Of a stretch of DNA of 64,000 nucleotides, positions 26,101 through 35,994 are shown piece after piece (the stretch's first letter is position 1; the number at the start of each line of letters is the position of its first letter). The position numbers and the translations under genes were made by a program. This DNA is from Macropodus opercularis (Eukaryota > Chordata > Actinopteri > Anabantiformes > Osphronemidae). Below the pieces are notes generated by a model. The model did no database searches, was not told the origin of the DNA, and saw only the letters and a list, made by a program, of their open reading frames with translations. The stretch is from NCBI GenBank assembly GCA_030770545.1, contig CM061106.1, forward strand, positions 5,172,001 through 5,236,000, read 5' to 3'.

Positions 26101-29100
26101 CAGGAGGTATTAATTTCGGGTCTAGACTAAACCGACCAGAGCTTTCATCATGTGAGCCTGGCTTAGTCACACACGATCGGATACTTTTACGTCAACGAGG
26201 AGAGGCTACGAGCACTTTGAAGAAACCCTTATTAAAGACAATTAAAGCAAGGAAGCTTTTACTTTAACTCCAGATGTGGTACTTTATTCAGCAGATGCAA
26301 AAGCTAACAGCAAGTAATAAAAACTATTAAAATATCAAGATTACAATGTATTGAATATATAGGTAACTATTCTTGCCCTATGGTGCTATTCTACTCACAA
26401 CCCCTTTTGAAGTCTAAGGCTGGTTGAAGAGTGGGCACGACACAGATGTGAAGATTGTTGGCTCAGAGTCTCTGGGTTGGAAATTGAGGCCCAGCTGTAG
26501 ATCTTCTCCGTGATGCTTCATGCTCCGTCATGCGCCGGAGCAAAACTGCACAAGGGGCAGTCAGGCCGTGAGGCCGATTTCTGCTTTGGATCTCCTCTCT
26601 TCCTCTGCTTCTCAGTTTTGGTTCAGACTGACAGAGGGTCCCCCTGCAACAGTGAACAATCTGCCCAACCTGCCAAAATCCAGGATTTTTATACTAAATT
26701 TCAGCTATGTCATCTTCCTGTCTCCTCATTAATCATAAACATAAAATCACATCTGTAGCATCATTGGTGGTTTACAGGCACAGTAAGTTGATGCTTAGCG
26801 CGTGTTCAACCTTTATCAACCAATGGCAGGACAGTATTCACACGTGAACAGACATGATCTAATACCCGTCTCAACCTTGGTCCGAGATGCTGTTCTTCAT
26901 GTTCTTCCCATCCCCCATCACATCCTCCTGGTCCTTCTGGTACTTTCCACCGGCCCTGTACTTCCTTAATATTTAGCTGATGCACACAGAAATTATTTTG
27001 ATTGATCTTTTGCTTCATTCATTTAACACTTTTGAACGTTGTTTCAACCTGGTCACAGTTCATCTGATTTCATCCTTAAAAATCAAACACATTTGATTAA
27101 CAAACATCATTTTTGTTAAGGAATCAGCAATAGTAATCATTCTGAGTAATTATAAACTCATCACATGGTTATACTTCATAACAATCATCATAAGTATAGT
27201 TGTTATGCAACCCGTGTAAAATCATATAGTTGAGTACAAATATAGTTTAACTATTAAAACTTCAAACTTCATCTAAAATTTCCCACTCTCCTTCTAACAA
27301 ACTGTTTGCTTGCACAGACTTCTCTCCCTTCTCTCTATTCTTGGGTTCTGATGTTTCCAACTTAGATGACAGGCAGCCAACTTCCATCACAACATCTTCT
27401 TCCTCTAGCTGCTGCTGGGGTCGCACCGCCCTCTCCATGGCAACCACTCTCTCAGGGGATATCTGCTTAGGATGATCATGTTGTTTCCTCTGTAAAGGCT
27501 TTCTATAACGCATATTTTGCCCCTGCTTACACAGCTCCTCACAGGGTGCTTCCTGATTTCTTTGTTGTAATTTACCCATACCCTCGATGTCCATTTCTCT
27601 GGGCTCATCGACACAACGTCTGGTTTCTTATCCTGTGGTTTTAATTGTTTTTAGTTTAATTTAATCGTTGTGTCATTATTTAATTTATTTTTTTATTTAT
27701 TATGTCTAATCAGTCAGAAAATATCCAATCTGTGACCAGTAGCTGATGCTCCAACACTTTTCTAAGGCTCCATAATTTTGGTTCTGACTCAATATTCAAA
27801 CCCAAGATGCCGTAATCAGAAGTTCTGGATCTGCTTGTTTGACTGGTTCCATCAGTTTGACTCCATTAAATGTTTCCTCAGTATCAAATGTTTCTGTGAG
27901 CTTCTAGTTTCTAAACTTCTACTTCCTGAAGCGTCTTCAGCTCCAAACACACGATGAGACACTGAATGGTTTCAAGCTGACTCTTTGTTTTCTACTGTTT
28001 CATCTTTGGTTCTTTATTCAGGTTGAGTTGCTGCAGGTTGTCAGAGATCAGCTGTGATTCTCTGGCCTCAGCTCTGAAGTCCAACCCGTCACATCTGACA
28101 CAACTGGACCTGAGCTACAACAACCTGCAGGATTCATCAGTGAAGCATCTGTGTGGTTTTCTGGAGAGTCCTCACTGTCGACTGGAGACTCTGAGGTCAG
28201 ACTCCATGTTTTAGGTTCAGTGTAGATTAATGTGATGTGAACGTTGTGCTGACGCTAAACTGCAGACATGAGGCTGATGTTCTACTGATCCACACTGAAG
28301 GTCTCCATGGCAACGACTGGTTTCTTCTTCTGTGGTTTAGTCCATTCAATGTTTATTTTCTAATTTCTAAACTTCTACTTTCTGAAGCGTCTTCAGCTCC
28401 AAACACACGATGAGACACTGAATGGTTTCAAGCTGACTCTTTGTTTTCTACTGTTCCATCTTTGGTTCTTTATTCAGATTAATTAGCTGCAGTTTGTCAG
28501 AGATCAGCTGTGATTCTCTGGCCTCAGCTCTGAAGTCCAACCCGTCACATCTGACACAACTGGACCTGAGCTACAACAACCTGCAGGATTCATCAGTGAA
28601 GCATCTGTGTGGTTTTCTGGAGAGTCCTCACTGTCGACTGGAGACTCTGAGGTCAGACTCCATGTTTTAGTTCTGTGTAGATTAATGTGATGTGAACGTT
28701 GTGCTGACGCTAAACTGCAGACATGAGGCTGATGTTCTACTGATCCACACTGAGGGTCTCCATGGTAATGTCTGGTTTCTTATCCTGTGGTTTTATTTGC
28801 TTTTAGTTTCATTCGATCCTTGTTTCATTATTTTATTTATTTTAGATTTATTATGTTTAATCAGTCAGAAAATATCAAATCTGTGATCAGTAGCTGATGC
28901 TCCAACACTTTTCTAAGGCTCCATAATGTTGGTTCTGACTCAATATTCAAACCCAAGATGCCGTAATCAGAAGTTCTGGATCTGATTGTTTGACTCGTTC
29001 CATCAGTTTGACTCCATTAAATGTTTCCTCAGCATCAAATGTTTATGTGACGATGTCGTTCCATCAAACAGAACATTTTCTGTTTGTTTCTATAAATGAG

Positions 29101-30952
29101 TCATGTGTCCAGAACCTGAGTCGGACTCATTAGTTCTGTTTGAGAACTTGAGGATCTTTAGTAGAAGCTCAGATCAATGTGTCATCACAACATAAGTGAG
29201 TCCAGATGGAGCCAGTGGTGGAGCTGTAGAGTTGAAGAGGTGAAGTCACGACACCTGAGCTGAAGCAGCAGCTTGTTGTCATTAATATTAATGAGTCTTT
29301 GTTACTGTTTGATTGGACTGTTTTCAACCTGCATCCTGTTGGTTCTGCTGTTTGGAGCTTCTAGTTTCTAAACTTCTACTTCCTGAAGCATCTTCAGCTC
29401 TAAACACACGATGAGACACTGAATGTTTCAAGCTGACTCTTTGTTTTCTACTGTTTCATCTTTGGTTCTTTATTCAGGTTGAGTTACTGCAGGTTGTCAG
29501 AGATCAGCTGTGATTCTCTGGCCTCAGCTCTGAAGTCCAACCCGTCACATCTGACACAACTGGACCTGAGCCACATCAACCTGCAGGATTCATCAGTGAA
29601 GCATCTGTGTGGTTTTCTGGAGAGTCCTCACTGTCGACTGGAGACTCTGAGGTCAGACTCCATGTTTTAGTTCTGTGTAGATTAATGTGATGTGAACGTT
29701 GTGCTAACGCTAAACTGCAGACATGAGGCTGATGTTCTACTGATCCACACTGAGGGTCTCCATGGCAACGTCTGGTTTCTTCTTCTGTGGTTTAGTGTGT
29801 TGAGTGTTATTTCAAGTTACTAAACTTCTACTTCCTGAAGCGTCTTTAGCTTCAAACACACAATGAGACACTGAATGGTTTTAAGCTGACTCTTTGTTTT
29901 CTACTGTTTCATCTTTGGTTCTTTATTCAGTTTGAGTGACTGCAGGTTGTCAGAGATCAGCTGTGATTCTCTGGCCTCAGCTCTGAAGTCCAACCCGTCA
30001 CATCTGACACAACTGGACCTGAGCTACAACAACCTGCAGGATTCGTCAGTGAAGCATCTGTGTGGTTTTCTGGAGAGTCCTCACTGTCGACTGGAGACTC
30101 TGAGGTCAGACTCCATGTTTTAGTTCTGTGTAGATTAATGTGATGTGAACGTTGTGCTGACGCTAAACTGCAGACATGAGGCTGATGTTCTACTGATCCA
30201 CATTGAGGGTCTCCATGGCAACGTCTGGTTTCTTCTTCTGTGGTTTAGTCCATTCCCTTTTCTTTTTTTTTCTACTATCTAAACGTCTACTTCCCGAAGC
30301 ATCGTCTGACTCTTTGGTTTCGTCTTTGATTCTTTATTCAGATTGATGAACTGCAGTTTGCCAGAGATCAGCTGTGATTCTCTGGCCTCAGCTCTGAAGT
30401 CCAACCCGTCACATCTGACACAACTGGACCTGAGTGGAAACAACCTGAAGGATTTATCAGTGAAGCATCTGTGTGGTTTTCTGGAGAGTCCTCACTGTCG
30501 ACTGGAGACTCTGAGGTCAGACTCCATGTTTTAGTTCTGTGTAGATTAATGTGATGTGAACGTTGTGGTGACGCTAAACTCCAGACATGAGGCTGATGTT
30601 CCACTGATCCACTCTGAGGGTCTCCATGGTAACGTCTGGTTTCTTCTTCTGTGGTTTAGTGTGTTGACTGTTATTTCAAGTTTCTAAACTTCTACTTCCT
30701 GAAGCGTCTTCAGCTCCAAATACACAATGAGACACTGAATGGTTTCAAGCTGACTCTTTGTTTTCTATCTTTGGTTCTTTATTCAGATTGATTAGCTGCA
30801 GTTTGTCAGAGATCAGCTGTGATTCTCTGGCCTCAGCTCTGAAGTCCAACCCGTCACATCTGACACAACTGGACCTGAGTGGAAACAACCTGCAGGATTC
30901 ATCAGTGAAGCGTCTTCGTGACCTGGTCCAGTCTGTCTACTGGAGACTCTGA
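14127..30952 (+). CDS. NLR gene: pyrin, FISNA-NACHT, eight LRR exons
   Basis: A cytoplasmic pattern-recognition receptor of the large teleost-specific NLR family (NLR-C/NLRP3-like). My exon model is 14127-14382 (pyrin), 18142-18225 (linker), 20435-22274 (FISNA plus NACHT), then LRR exons 23436-23609, 25156-25329, 28022-28195, 28478-28651, 29478-29651, 29931-30104, 30342-30515 and a last exon 30787-30952 ending in TGA. All joins keep phase (1, 1, then 2), giving about 1187 residues without a stop. The NACHT exon has the Walker A GIAGIGKT and a Walker B LLFVFDGLDES. There is no B30.2 domain, which many fish relatives have. The last LRR exon has lost about 7 bp relative to its siblings and so ends the protein at WRL. 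The gene could be functional. What weakens the model is the long intron load, and the pyrin start could follow an unseen 5' exon. Confidence 0.75.
14400..15690 (+). mobile_element. L2-like LINE fragment in NLR intron 1
   Basis: Broken frames on + give, in order, an endonuclease piece (CFVYRPPGPYSEFLTEFSEF, then VIVVGDLSLS), its C-terminal end (LLSDHFLITFEFT), and an RT with LSAAFDTIDHKILL, VPQGSVLGPILFSLYMSPLG and YYYYADDTQL, then the thumb region at 15,323-15,680. The order and motifs are those of the L2 clade. Stops, an internal deletion between endonuclease and RT and a missing 3' end show a dead copy. It starts just after the pyrin exon donor, so it enlarges the intron without touching the exon. 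Confidence 0.8.
15690..17575 (-). mobile_element. GC-rich insertion bracketed by hairpin repeats
   Basis: The base composition changes sharply inside the L2 fragment. Both edges carry a related hairpin of about 33 bp, TACCAGGG ... CCCTGGTA, near 15,696-15,728 and 17,536-17,568. Between them the minus strand has long open frames: 17345-16911 (144 residues, starting MPFPVVRLPPGLPRQILELI), 16945-16400, and 16727-15780. The last is rich in a SELGVTKL/SSASELG repeat. Frames are also open on +, so coding on minus is inference from the first, less repetitive frame. It could be the gag-like part of a retroelement or a non-autonomous passenger. I do not recognise the protein. Confidence 0.4.
16040..16215. 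repeat. Degenerate tandem repeats in the GC-rich insertion
   Basis: Repeats of about 36-48 bp with the core GAGCTCCGAGGCAGATGAGG recur four or more times. The unit length is a multiple of three, which keeps frames open on both strands. Confidence 0.65.
17690..18110 (-). mobile_element. LTR-like flank of the GC-rich insertion
   Basis: A-rich sequence beginning with GACAGAGGAGGACCCAATCG. On the minus strand this resembles the end of fish Gypsy-type LTRs (the GATTGGGTCC motif close to the 3' edge). If so, the 15.7-18.1 kb block is one minus-strand LTR element missing one end. No target duplication was found. Confidence 0.3.
18960..19400. mobile_element. Dispersed repeat remnant
   Basis: The phrase GGCTTTATTAATCCCACATG followed by GAGGAAATTCCC matches the tail region of common teleost LINE-type repeats. 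The remainder is unassigned. Confidence 0.35.
19641..20133. mobile_element. Solo LTR, 493 bp, with ATATA target duplication
   Basis: It starts TGTTACAG and ends TTTGTAACA, the TG...CA form of LTR ends, and is bounded on both sides by ATATA. A 5-bp duplication is typical of Gypsy-type LTR elements and some retroviruses. No internal coding part remains, so the element was reduced by LTR-LTR recombination. Its middle resembles the 25.4 kb solo LTR. It lies in the NLR intron just ahead of the NACHT exon. Confidence 0.7.
20435..22274 (+). other. FISNA-NACHT exon of the NLR gene
   Basis: A single 1840-bp exon, the usual form in fish NLR-C genes. The FISNA part (ITYYQQKLQDHFSDRFSLV) comes first, followed by the nucleotide-binding core: P-loop about 100 residues in, DGLDESR Walker B, LWITTRPAAA sensor region, and the winged-helix part (FSFVHLSVQEFLAAV). 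These elements drive ATP-dependent oligomerisation in the family. No frameshift or stop is present. The Walker A is preceded by TNG where relatives usually have TKG, a small change of unknown effect. Confidence 0.9.
22275..23435. other. NLR intron between NACHT and first LRR exon
   Basis: 1.16 kb of intron. It holds repeat-like sequence near 22,430-22,600 that I cannot assign. A 132-residue open frame near 23,006 has no family likeness. Confidence 0.5.
23862..24355 (-). mobile_element. LTR-like insertion
   Basis: Bounded by TGTTGCAG and CACAACA. Read on the minus strand, it has the CTGCATCTGGGCCC phrase near its end, as in the 25.4 kb solo LTR (CTGCATTTGGATCC). The flanks GATAT and AATGT do not match, so the ends may be slightly off or the copy truncated. 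Confidence 0.4.
24440..24790 (+). mobile_element. Dispersed teleost repeat (LINE/SINE tail)
   Basis: The phrase ACTGATCCCACAGTGGAGAA is followed later by TTGTAGAGTCTAACAGCAGT and GGAGCTGCTCAGAGCCTCCA. All are common in fish interspersed repeats and occur in the expected order. Confidence 0.5.
25412..25757 (+). mobile_element. Solo LTR, 346 bp, in an LRR intron
   Basis: It starts TGTGATAG and ends TTTGTCACA. The flanks are CTCAT and CTGAT, a 5-bp target duplication with one change. The other LRR introns read GAGGCTGATGTTC at this point, the exact empty site, so both ends are fixed. It shares phrases with the 19.6 kb solo LTR (CCTGTCTTGTCTTTGTCAGT). Confidence 0.85.
25799..27613 (-). mobile_element. 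Long endogenous retroviral LTR with a U3 open frame
   Basis: A 1815-bp insertion in an LRR intron, with ends TGTTTG...TCGACA and CAAC on both sides. Sister introns read CCATGGCAACGTCTGG, the precise empty site. Read on minus it is organised like a retroviral LTR: a 110-residue open frame (27594-27262) starts just inside the 5' edge, a TATA-like motif lies near 26,690, and AATAAA near 26,285. A 4-bp duplication, unusual length and a coding U3 fit some retroviral groups, including foamy-type viruses, but the group is a guess. The frame is rich in charged residues and Gln, and I recognise no domain. No internal genes remain, so it is a solo LTR from an old infection. Confidence 0.65.
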
Positions 30953-31244
30953 GGTCAGTAGAGGTTGGAGTCAGTCTGTGCTGCTTCCATCAGTCTTGTT
31001 AACTCAGTTAGTGTCACAGCAGAGATTCCACTGTTTCCTGTAAAGCTCCAACCTTCTCAGTGGTGCTGTGGCAGAAAGACGGAGACAGAGAGAACAGTCA
31101 GCATCAGATCAGCCAGACGACTGTTGTTTTTGTGTCATCTGATGTTTTGTTGTGGAAAAAAATCTTCTACCTTAATTTGAGAGTTGCTCATTTTAAAAAT
31201 AATTGAAGGAATCAAAACCTGGAAATGTGATGAATCGTCTCTGT

Positions 31245-31640
31245 TTAATACATGCCGGCACGGAGAAGATCACTGGACAGCATCTTAGTGTCTTCTGCTT
31301 GAGTGTTAGACCAAACTTTCTTATAAACACAGGCAGGGTTTATCCTCCATTCACAGGGTGATACATTCTGGTGGCCTCGCTTATCTACAATTTTTATTCC
31401 ATTTGACCAACAGACGAACCCCCAGGTGGAGACTGTTTCTTGTGAAACACCAAAGCCCTCTATTACTAGCAAACACAGAAGTTGGTTGCCATTTGTCAAT
31501 TTTCTCCCACAGTTTCCAAGTAGAGAAGATGTTGGTCACCACAGTTATTCTGTCTTTAATGGACCAACAGCAAGTTGTCACTAAACTGATGAATCAGCAG
31601 TTTATTGACAATGAAATCTGCCGAGTCAGCAGACTTGATG
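31245..31640 (-). mobile_element. Possible L1-type LINE C-terminal relic
   Basis: On the minus strand, broken frames give STWKLWEKIDKWQ and CWSNGIKIVDKRG, which resemble the tryptophan-rich end of fish L1/Tx1-type ORF2 proteins. The match is short and degraded. Confidence 0.3.
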
Positions 31641-31939
31641 CTAAACGTGTGCATGTGTGTGAGCTTCAGTCCAAGACGTTCAGATGAGCTGGAAGGAAGC
31701 TGCTGCACTTCTGCTCTGAACTCGACTGAAGTCCCTGCTGCTCAAGATGGAAACTGGAACAAGACACGATTTAGAAACGTTGGTTAAACTGTGTCAGACT
31801 GATGTTGATCCTTCAAATGTGATTTGATGCTGACTGTATCATAATTAAACATAAATTTGGTAATGAACTAAGTGGAAAGTAGCAGAAAGGCTGAGTGGAC
31901 AGAATGAAACTAGATGAGACTGAACCATGATCAGAAATG

Positions 31940-32317
31940 TCCCACTGACCTTAGATCTGCACTTAGTGAGTCAGTGTGATGCTCCACTGACCTTAGATCT
32001 GCACTTAGTGAGTCAGTGTGATGCTCCACTGACCTTAGATCTGCTCTTAGTGAGTCAGTGTGATGCTCCACTGACCTTAGATCTGCTCTTAGCGAGTCAG
32101 TGTGATGCTCCACTGACCTTAGATCTGCTCTTAGTGAGTCAGTGTGATGCTCCACTGACCTTAGATCTGCTCTTAGTGAGTCAGTGTGATGCTCCACTGA
32201 CCTTAGATCTGCTCTTAGTGAGTCAGTGTGATGCTCCACTGACCTTAGATCTGCACTTAGTGAGTCAGTGTGATGCTCCACTGACCTTAGATCTGCTCTT
32301 AGTGAGTCAGTGTGATG
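31940..32317. repeat. 42-bp minisatellite, nine units
   Basis: Nine head-to-tail units of 42 bp (core ACTGACCTTAGATCTGCTCT) with only a few changes: CAC or CTC in the middle, and one G-for-A. Since 42 is a multiple of three, both strands stay open (152 and 130 residues). This is a repeat artefact, not a gene. Eight of nine units contain TGAGTCA, the AP-1 consensus. Confidence 0.95.
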
Positions 32318-32329
32318 CTCCACTGACGT

Positions 32330-33740
32330 GTGCTCACATGTGTGGATGTGTGTGTGATGTCAGTTGGTGTCATTTGTCTCATTAGTGTGGACAGAATGAC
32401 TTTTGCCTTAATGTGAGCAACATCTAGTTTGGTCCAGGGCAGAGCTTTATCTTCAGCAGTAGGGGGCAGTGGAGGCTGTGGTTTGGACCAGCGTGAGTTT
32501 CTGTGTCCTTCATACCGGAGGAGAACTCAGCCAAGTGAAGCCACGTTTCCCGTGTGTTATCGTCTCTTTCCTGTGTTTCAGGATCTATATCTGTCTACAG
32601 ATGCTGCAGCTGGTACCTGTGACATGAGCTGAATATATCCATGAAGCGCTGGTTAGAAATGTTTTACACATGGAGCCATGAAACCACGACGCTCTTCAGA
32701 AGTTCTCTCTGACTCTGTTTGACAACTCAGGCTGTCAGTGATGAGAAAAGCCACATATTGCATCTGATTTCCCACCAGCCAGTTACAGCTCACAGGCCTT
32801 TTCAGAAGACCAGACTTTTTTCTCAACTCATTTAACAGAGTGTGATCATCATCAAAACAATAAAGCTGTTGTCACAACTCAACATTAAGACATTTGAGGA
32901 GTTTGAGTCTTTGAAGAACTGAAATCCTCAGAACAAGGTTTGGATGGAATCTGTGATGGACAAGACAAACTAGTTGGATCCTCTGTGTCAAAGATTGAGA
33001 CTTTTAAGGAAGCTGGGAATTAATTAGTATTTACACCTTTCAGGACCAGCCTCGTTCTCTCAAAGTGTTTATTTAATAAAAACATAACATGAAAACAACT
33101 CCTGTATTATTTTTCAATTTTTAATAACCTGTGTATTAATTTTACATGTAACAACCCAGAGATCCTTTAAAAACCTGACTGTGTCAGTACAAACGTTCTG
33201 TTAAACGTGTGTTGATGCTTCTTCAACTTGGTGAATTAAAACTGGCTCTAAAAACAGTCGAGGGTTGTTCTGTATTTTCTTATACTACTTCTTTTTTATA
33301 TTTCTTCAAGTATATGAGGTTTAACACACAAAGGCCTATGAGGCTGTTAAAACAGAAGAAACAAAGAGGCAGACAATGCTTTTAGTCAGTTCTTAGTGAC
33401 AGTGTGGTTCTTAGTTATATAGACCAATGTAGGAAAACATTTAACTACATATTAAATAAAGCCTTGATCAAAAAGCACAACATCAACAACACTTTAGCAC
33501 ATACACCATTGGTCACTAGGGACACGAATCATTTCAGTTGCATGTTTAAATGTCGTTAAAGGTTTAAAGCTAGGAACACATAGAATACAGGCTTGAAGTA
33601 AATATGCGAGACATGCATCTAGGCATACAGAGAGCATCTTCTCAATAAACACGGCCATAATGTCACTACACATGATTACATCAGACAGAAGACGCGTGAG
33701 ACAGGGCGACTAGTGATACAAGGAAGGAAAATGACAAGTT
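32330..33740. other. Non-coding stretch
   Basis: No gene or clear repeat seen, other than AT-rich sequence near 33,060-33,310. Confidence 0.45.
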
Positions 33741-33744
33741 AAAG

Positions 33745-34490
33745 ATTGTCTGATTTCTTAAACCAGCTAATTTCCCTCATGCTATTGATGCTGTGAAACA
33801 TGTGGCTGCTAGAAAACGCCATCTCTGACACTGACGTTGGGCCACAACCTCAGAAAAGTAGCAGATGTTCTTCAATGTGAAGCAACGATCTCTGGTGATG
33901 AGAAAACTGTTCACAGCGTTCAGGTGTCAAGCAAATATGTGACAATAAATGGAGTGAATGTGTATCATCCAAAGCCCTCAGGGGAGGGCCCCTTTGAGGG
34001 AGGCTAAATGGAATGCTCCACAACTACTTCCTTTCACTGAGGGTGTGACAAAGGTAAAAATAAAGGGCAAACATGGACGAGGTCCCCACTGTCCTGACAC
34101 CGGACATGCTGACATCAGTGGACATTACTTACCAAGACTCACCACTGCTGTGATGTGTTAGATGAGAATCCCTTCATGTTTGGGAGACCACAAGCATTCA
34201 GCTACTGCAGAGGATCAGCTGTCATTCGGCAGATTGCTCAAAGTTGTGGGGCAGAGCACCCAGAAGCCTTATCATCCACCAAACCAAGAAAGCACATGAC
34301 CACAATGTCTAACAGACGTCCTTGGCCACGGTATCAGAGTGTGTAGGCAGTATTACAGGCTGCCTGGGGGGACATTACAACTTGCAAAATAAGTAAAGTT
34401 TTAATGACTCTGGAACAAGGACAGCTGTCTGAATACAAAGGAAGGAATCTGAATCTGATGAAATCAACATTGATCCAAAAGGTAATTGTT
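33745..34490 (+). pseudogene. Tyrosine recombinase pseudogene (Crypton-like)
   Basis: Following + through several frameshifts and stops, the sequence tracks the recombinase of the 53-62 kb gene segment by segment: VKHVA, LGHNLRKVADVLQCEA, KWSECVSSKAL, KIKGKHGRG, NPFMFGRPQAFSYCRG, CGAEHPEALSST, RKHMTT, then YYRLPGG with QLAKISK and LEQGQLSEYKG. The box-A arginine region (about residues 171-270 of the intact copy) is largely deleted, so it cannot be active. Divergence is high, so this is an older family member and not a recent duplicate. It ends at about 34,490, where the LTR begins. Confidence 0.8.
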
Positions 34491-34500
34491 GGGTTTAGCC

Positions 34501-35074
34501 TGTGAAGGAATCTAAATAGTTAAGTAGTAGTTAAAATAGTAGTTGAAAGCTTAGATAGTAGGATGCAGGCAGAAAACAGAACAAGCCGAATGCATTAAAG
34601 TATAGTTTGAAACACACACATCAGGTTTATAGAATAGTAGAAGAGAACCCAGACACAGGTCATTAAACCTTATGTAAACGATGGAGTCTAAGCAGAAAAT
34701 CAGATAAGTTTGGAGTGAAACATGTGAATGTCTGCAGAAGGAATGTACTTAAATCCATAGGTTATGGGGCCACACAGCAACGGAGAAGATAAGACACCAA
34801 TAAACCAGCCATGGAGACGAACACCAGACCACGACATCAGGATCCGGTTACACCACAGAAAGATGCTCTGTCCAGCATAAAAGTGTGGGTCGAGGGACAG
34901 ACAGTGTCAGTCAGACTTCGTGCCCTGACTATATGCTGTATAGTATAGGGACAGACTGACCCAGGCCTGTAAATTATTATTCTTCAAGTTTTAAATAAAG
35001 ATAGATTTTTATCAGACGTTTCTCCTCATCATTCAACGAACGCGCAGAGCTGGGATTGGGAGAGCAGCTCAACA
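34501..35074 (+). mobile_element. Endogenous retroviral LTR, copy 1
   Basis: 574 bp, starting TGTGAAGGAATC and ending CTCAACA. It contains a TATA-like CATAAAAG near 34,878, a start-site region, AAATAAAG at 34,993 and a U5-like end. A second copy lies at 63,269-63,852 in the same orientation, with high identity. No primer-binding site or gag follows, and flanks (TAGCC and CCTGC) do not match, so it is probably a solo LTR with an eroded or misjudged edge. It lies in the 3' end of the recombinase pseudogene. Confidence 0.7.
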
Positions 35075-35076
35075 CC

Positions 35077-35481
35077 TGCCAACACTTAAATAATAGACAC
35101 TGACACAAGAAGACAAACTCAGATATCTTAATTCTTATACTTGTGCGCGCAAGGGAAGCCGCTCTGGAACACAATAACTCAGTGTCCAGCCGCCGGACTA
35201 CGACTCCCAGTTGGACACAGCTCTTTTTATTGAGAACAGCATGAAAGTCACTCCTTTACATTCAACATAGCAAGATAGGAAAACAAGTCCATGTATGGTG
35301 AGTAAGACACGTATGGAGCCGTTATGTAGTAAAATGTGGTCTGCAAAGTCTCCTCCTGACATGGGTGGTCAAGCCACCCTGCCCTAGTGCTACAGATCAT
35401 CCATGTTTATACAAGTAAAGACAAGAAAAGGTCACAAGGTCACAGAGACACAGAGAGGACTATGCTCCATATCTTCTAACA
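35077..35481 (-). mobile_element. Second LTR-like block, minus strand
   Basis: Read on the minus strand it starts TGTTAGAAGATATGG at 35,481, has AATAAAAAG near 35,226, and ends close to the neighbouring LTR with ...GTTGGCA. This is a different LTR family in opposite orientation. No target duplication is visible. Confidence 0.4.
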
Positions 35482-35489
35482 GTAATGGA

Positions 35490-35994
35490 TCTGCGCAGAT
35501 TTGTGTATATAATAAAAAATAAAATAAGGCAATGTTATAATCAGCAGCTGGCCCATAAGCTGACTGATGCTCTCATTGGTAGGAAGTAGCCATGACAGTG
35601 TCTCCCCCATCTACCCTCTAGATTCATTTCAACCCTGTTAGGCTTGAGTGTTTCATTTCTTATGAAAGTTGTTTCTGCAGTCTGAGGTAAGTTGACAGGA
35701 GACAACTTACAGCCATTTTGAGTTATGTGTGAAGTGAAACTGACCTAGAAGATATATTTGAGGTCTCGTACTAACTTACCTGATACTGAAGAAGCTAAGA
35801 AACATTTCAACCTAACAAAAAAGAAGTGAAATGTGACATGTAGATGACATTATCTGTACGATCCCTTCACAAATAATATGTATTAATTGCACAGCCCAGA
35901 CTCTCCCTCTGTCTCTTTTCCCTTTTATATATAATATTGACCTTGTCGTGTGCTTTCTTACTTTTTGTTTCCATGTGGCTGCTGTGTTTCCCAG
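35490..35994. other. Probable upstream region of the HECT gene
   Basis: AT-rich, no protein-like frame. It may hold 5' untranslated exons or the promoter of the HECT gene, but no TATA or CpG island is evident. Confidence 0.3.

Larger units (their letters stand above)
25156..30953 (+). repeat. Tandem array of seven near-identical LRR exon units
   Basis: Seven exons (six of exactly 174 bp) share almost every base, including LASALKSNPSHLTQLDLS and FLESPHCRLETL, and their intron flanks (CCATGGCAACGTCTGG, TTCTTTATTCAG) are conserved as well. Exon starts are 456 bp apart (28022 to 28478), 453 (29478 to 29931), 411 and 445. Wider gaps come from TE insertions or an extra 0.4 kb of shared intron (27,700-27,860 and 28,855-29,020). 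Conservation of introns points to recent unequal crossing-over or gene conversion. The first LRR exon at 23436 is clearly older and different. Confidence 0.9.

Noticed and set aside
31940..32317. CRISPR-like array
   Set aside because: Units are contiguous with no unique spacers, and the DNA is vertebrate.
31927..32385. A 152-residue + frame and a 130-residue minus frame of repeated 14-residue units
   Set aside because: They are translations of a 42-bp minisatellite whose length is a multiple of three. No splice sites or flanking domain support a gene.
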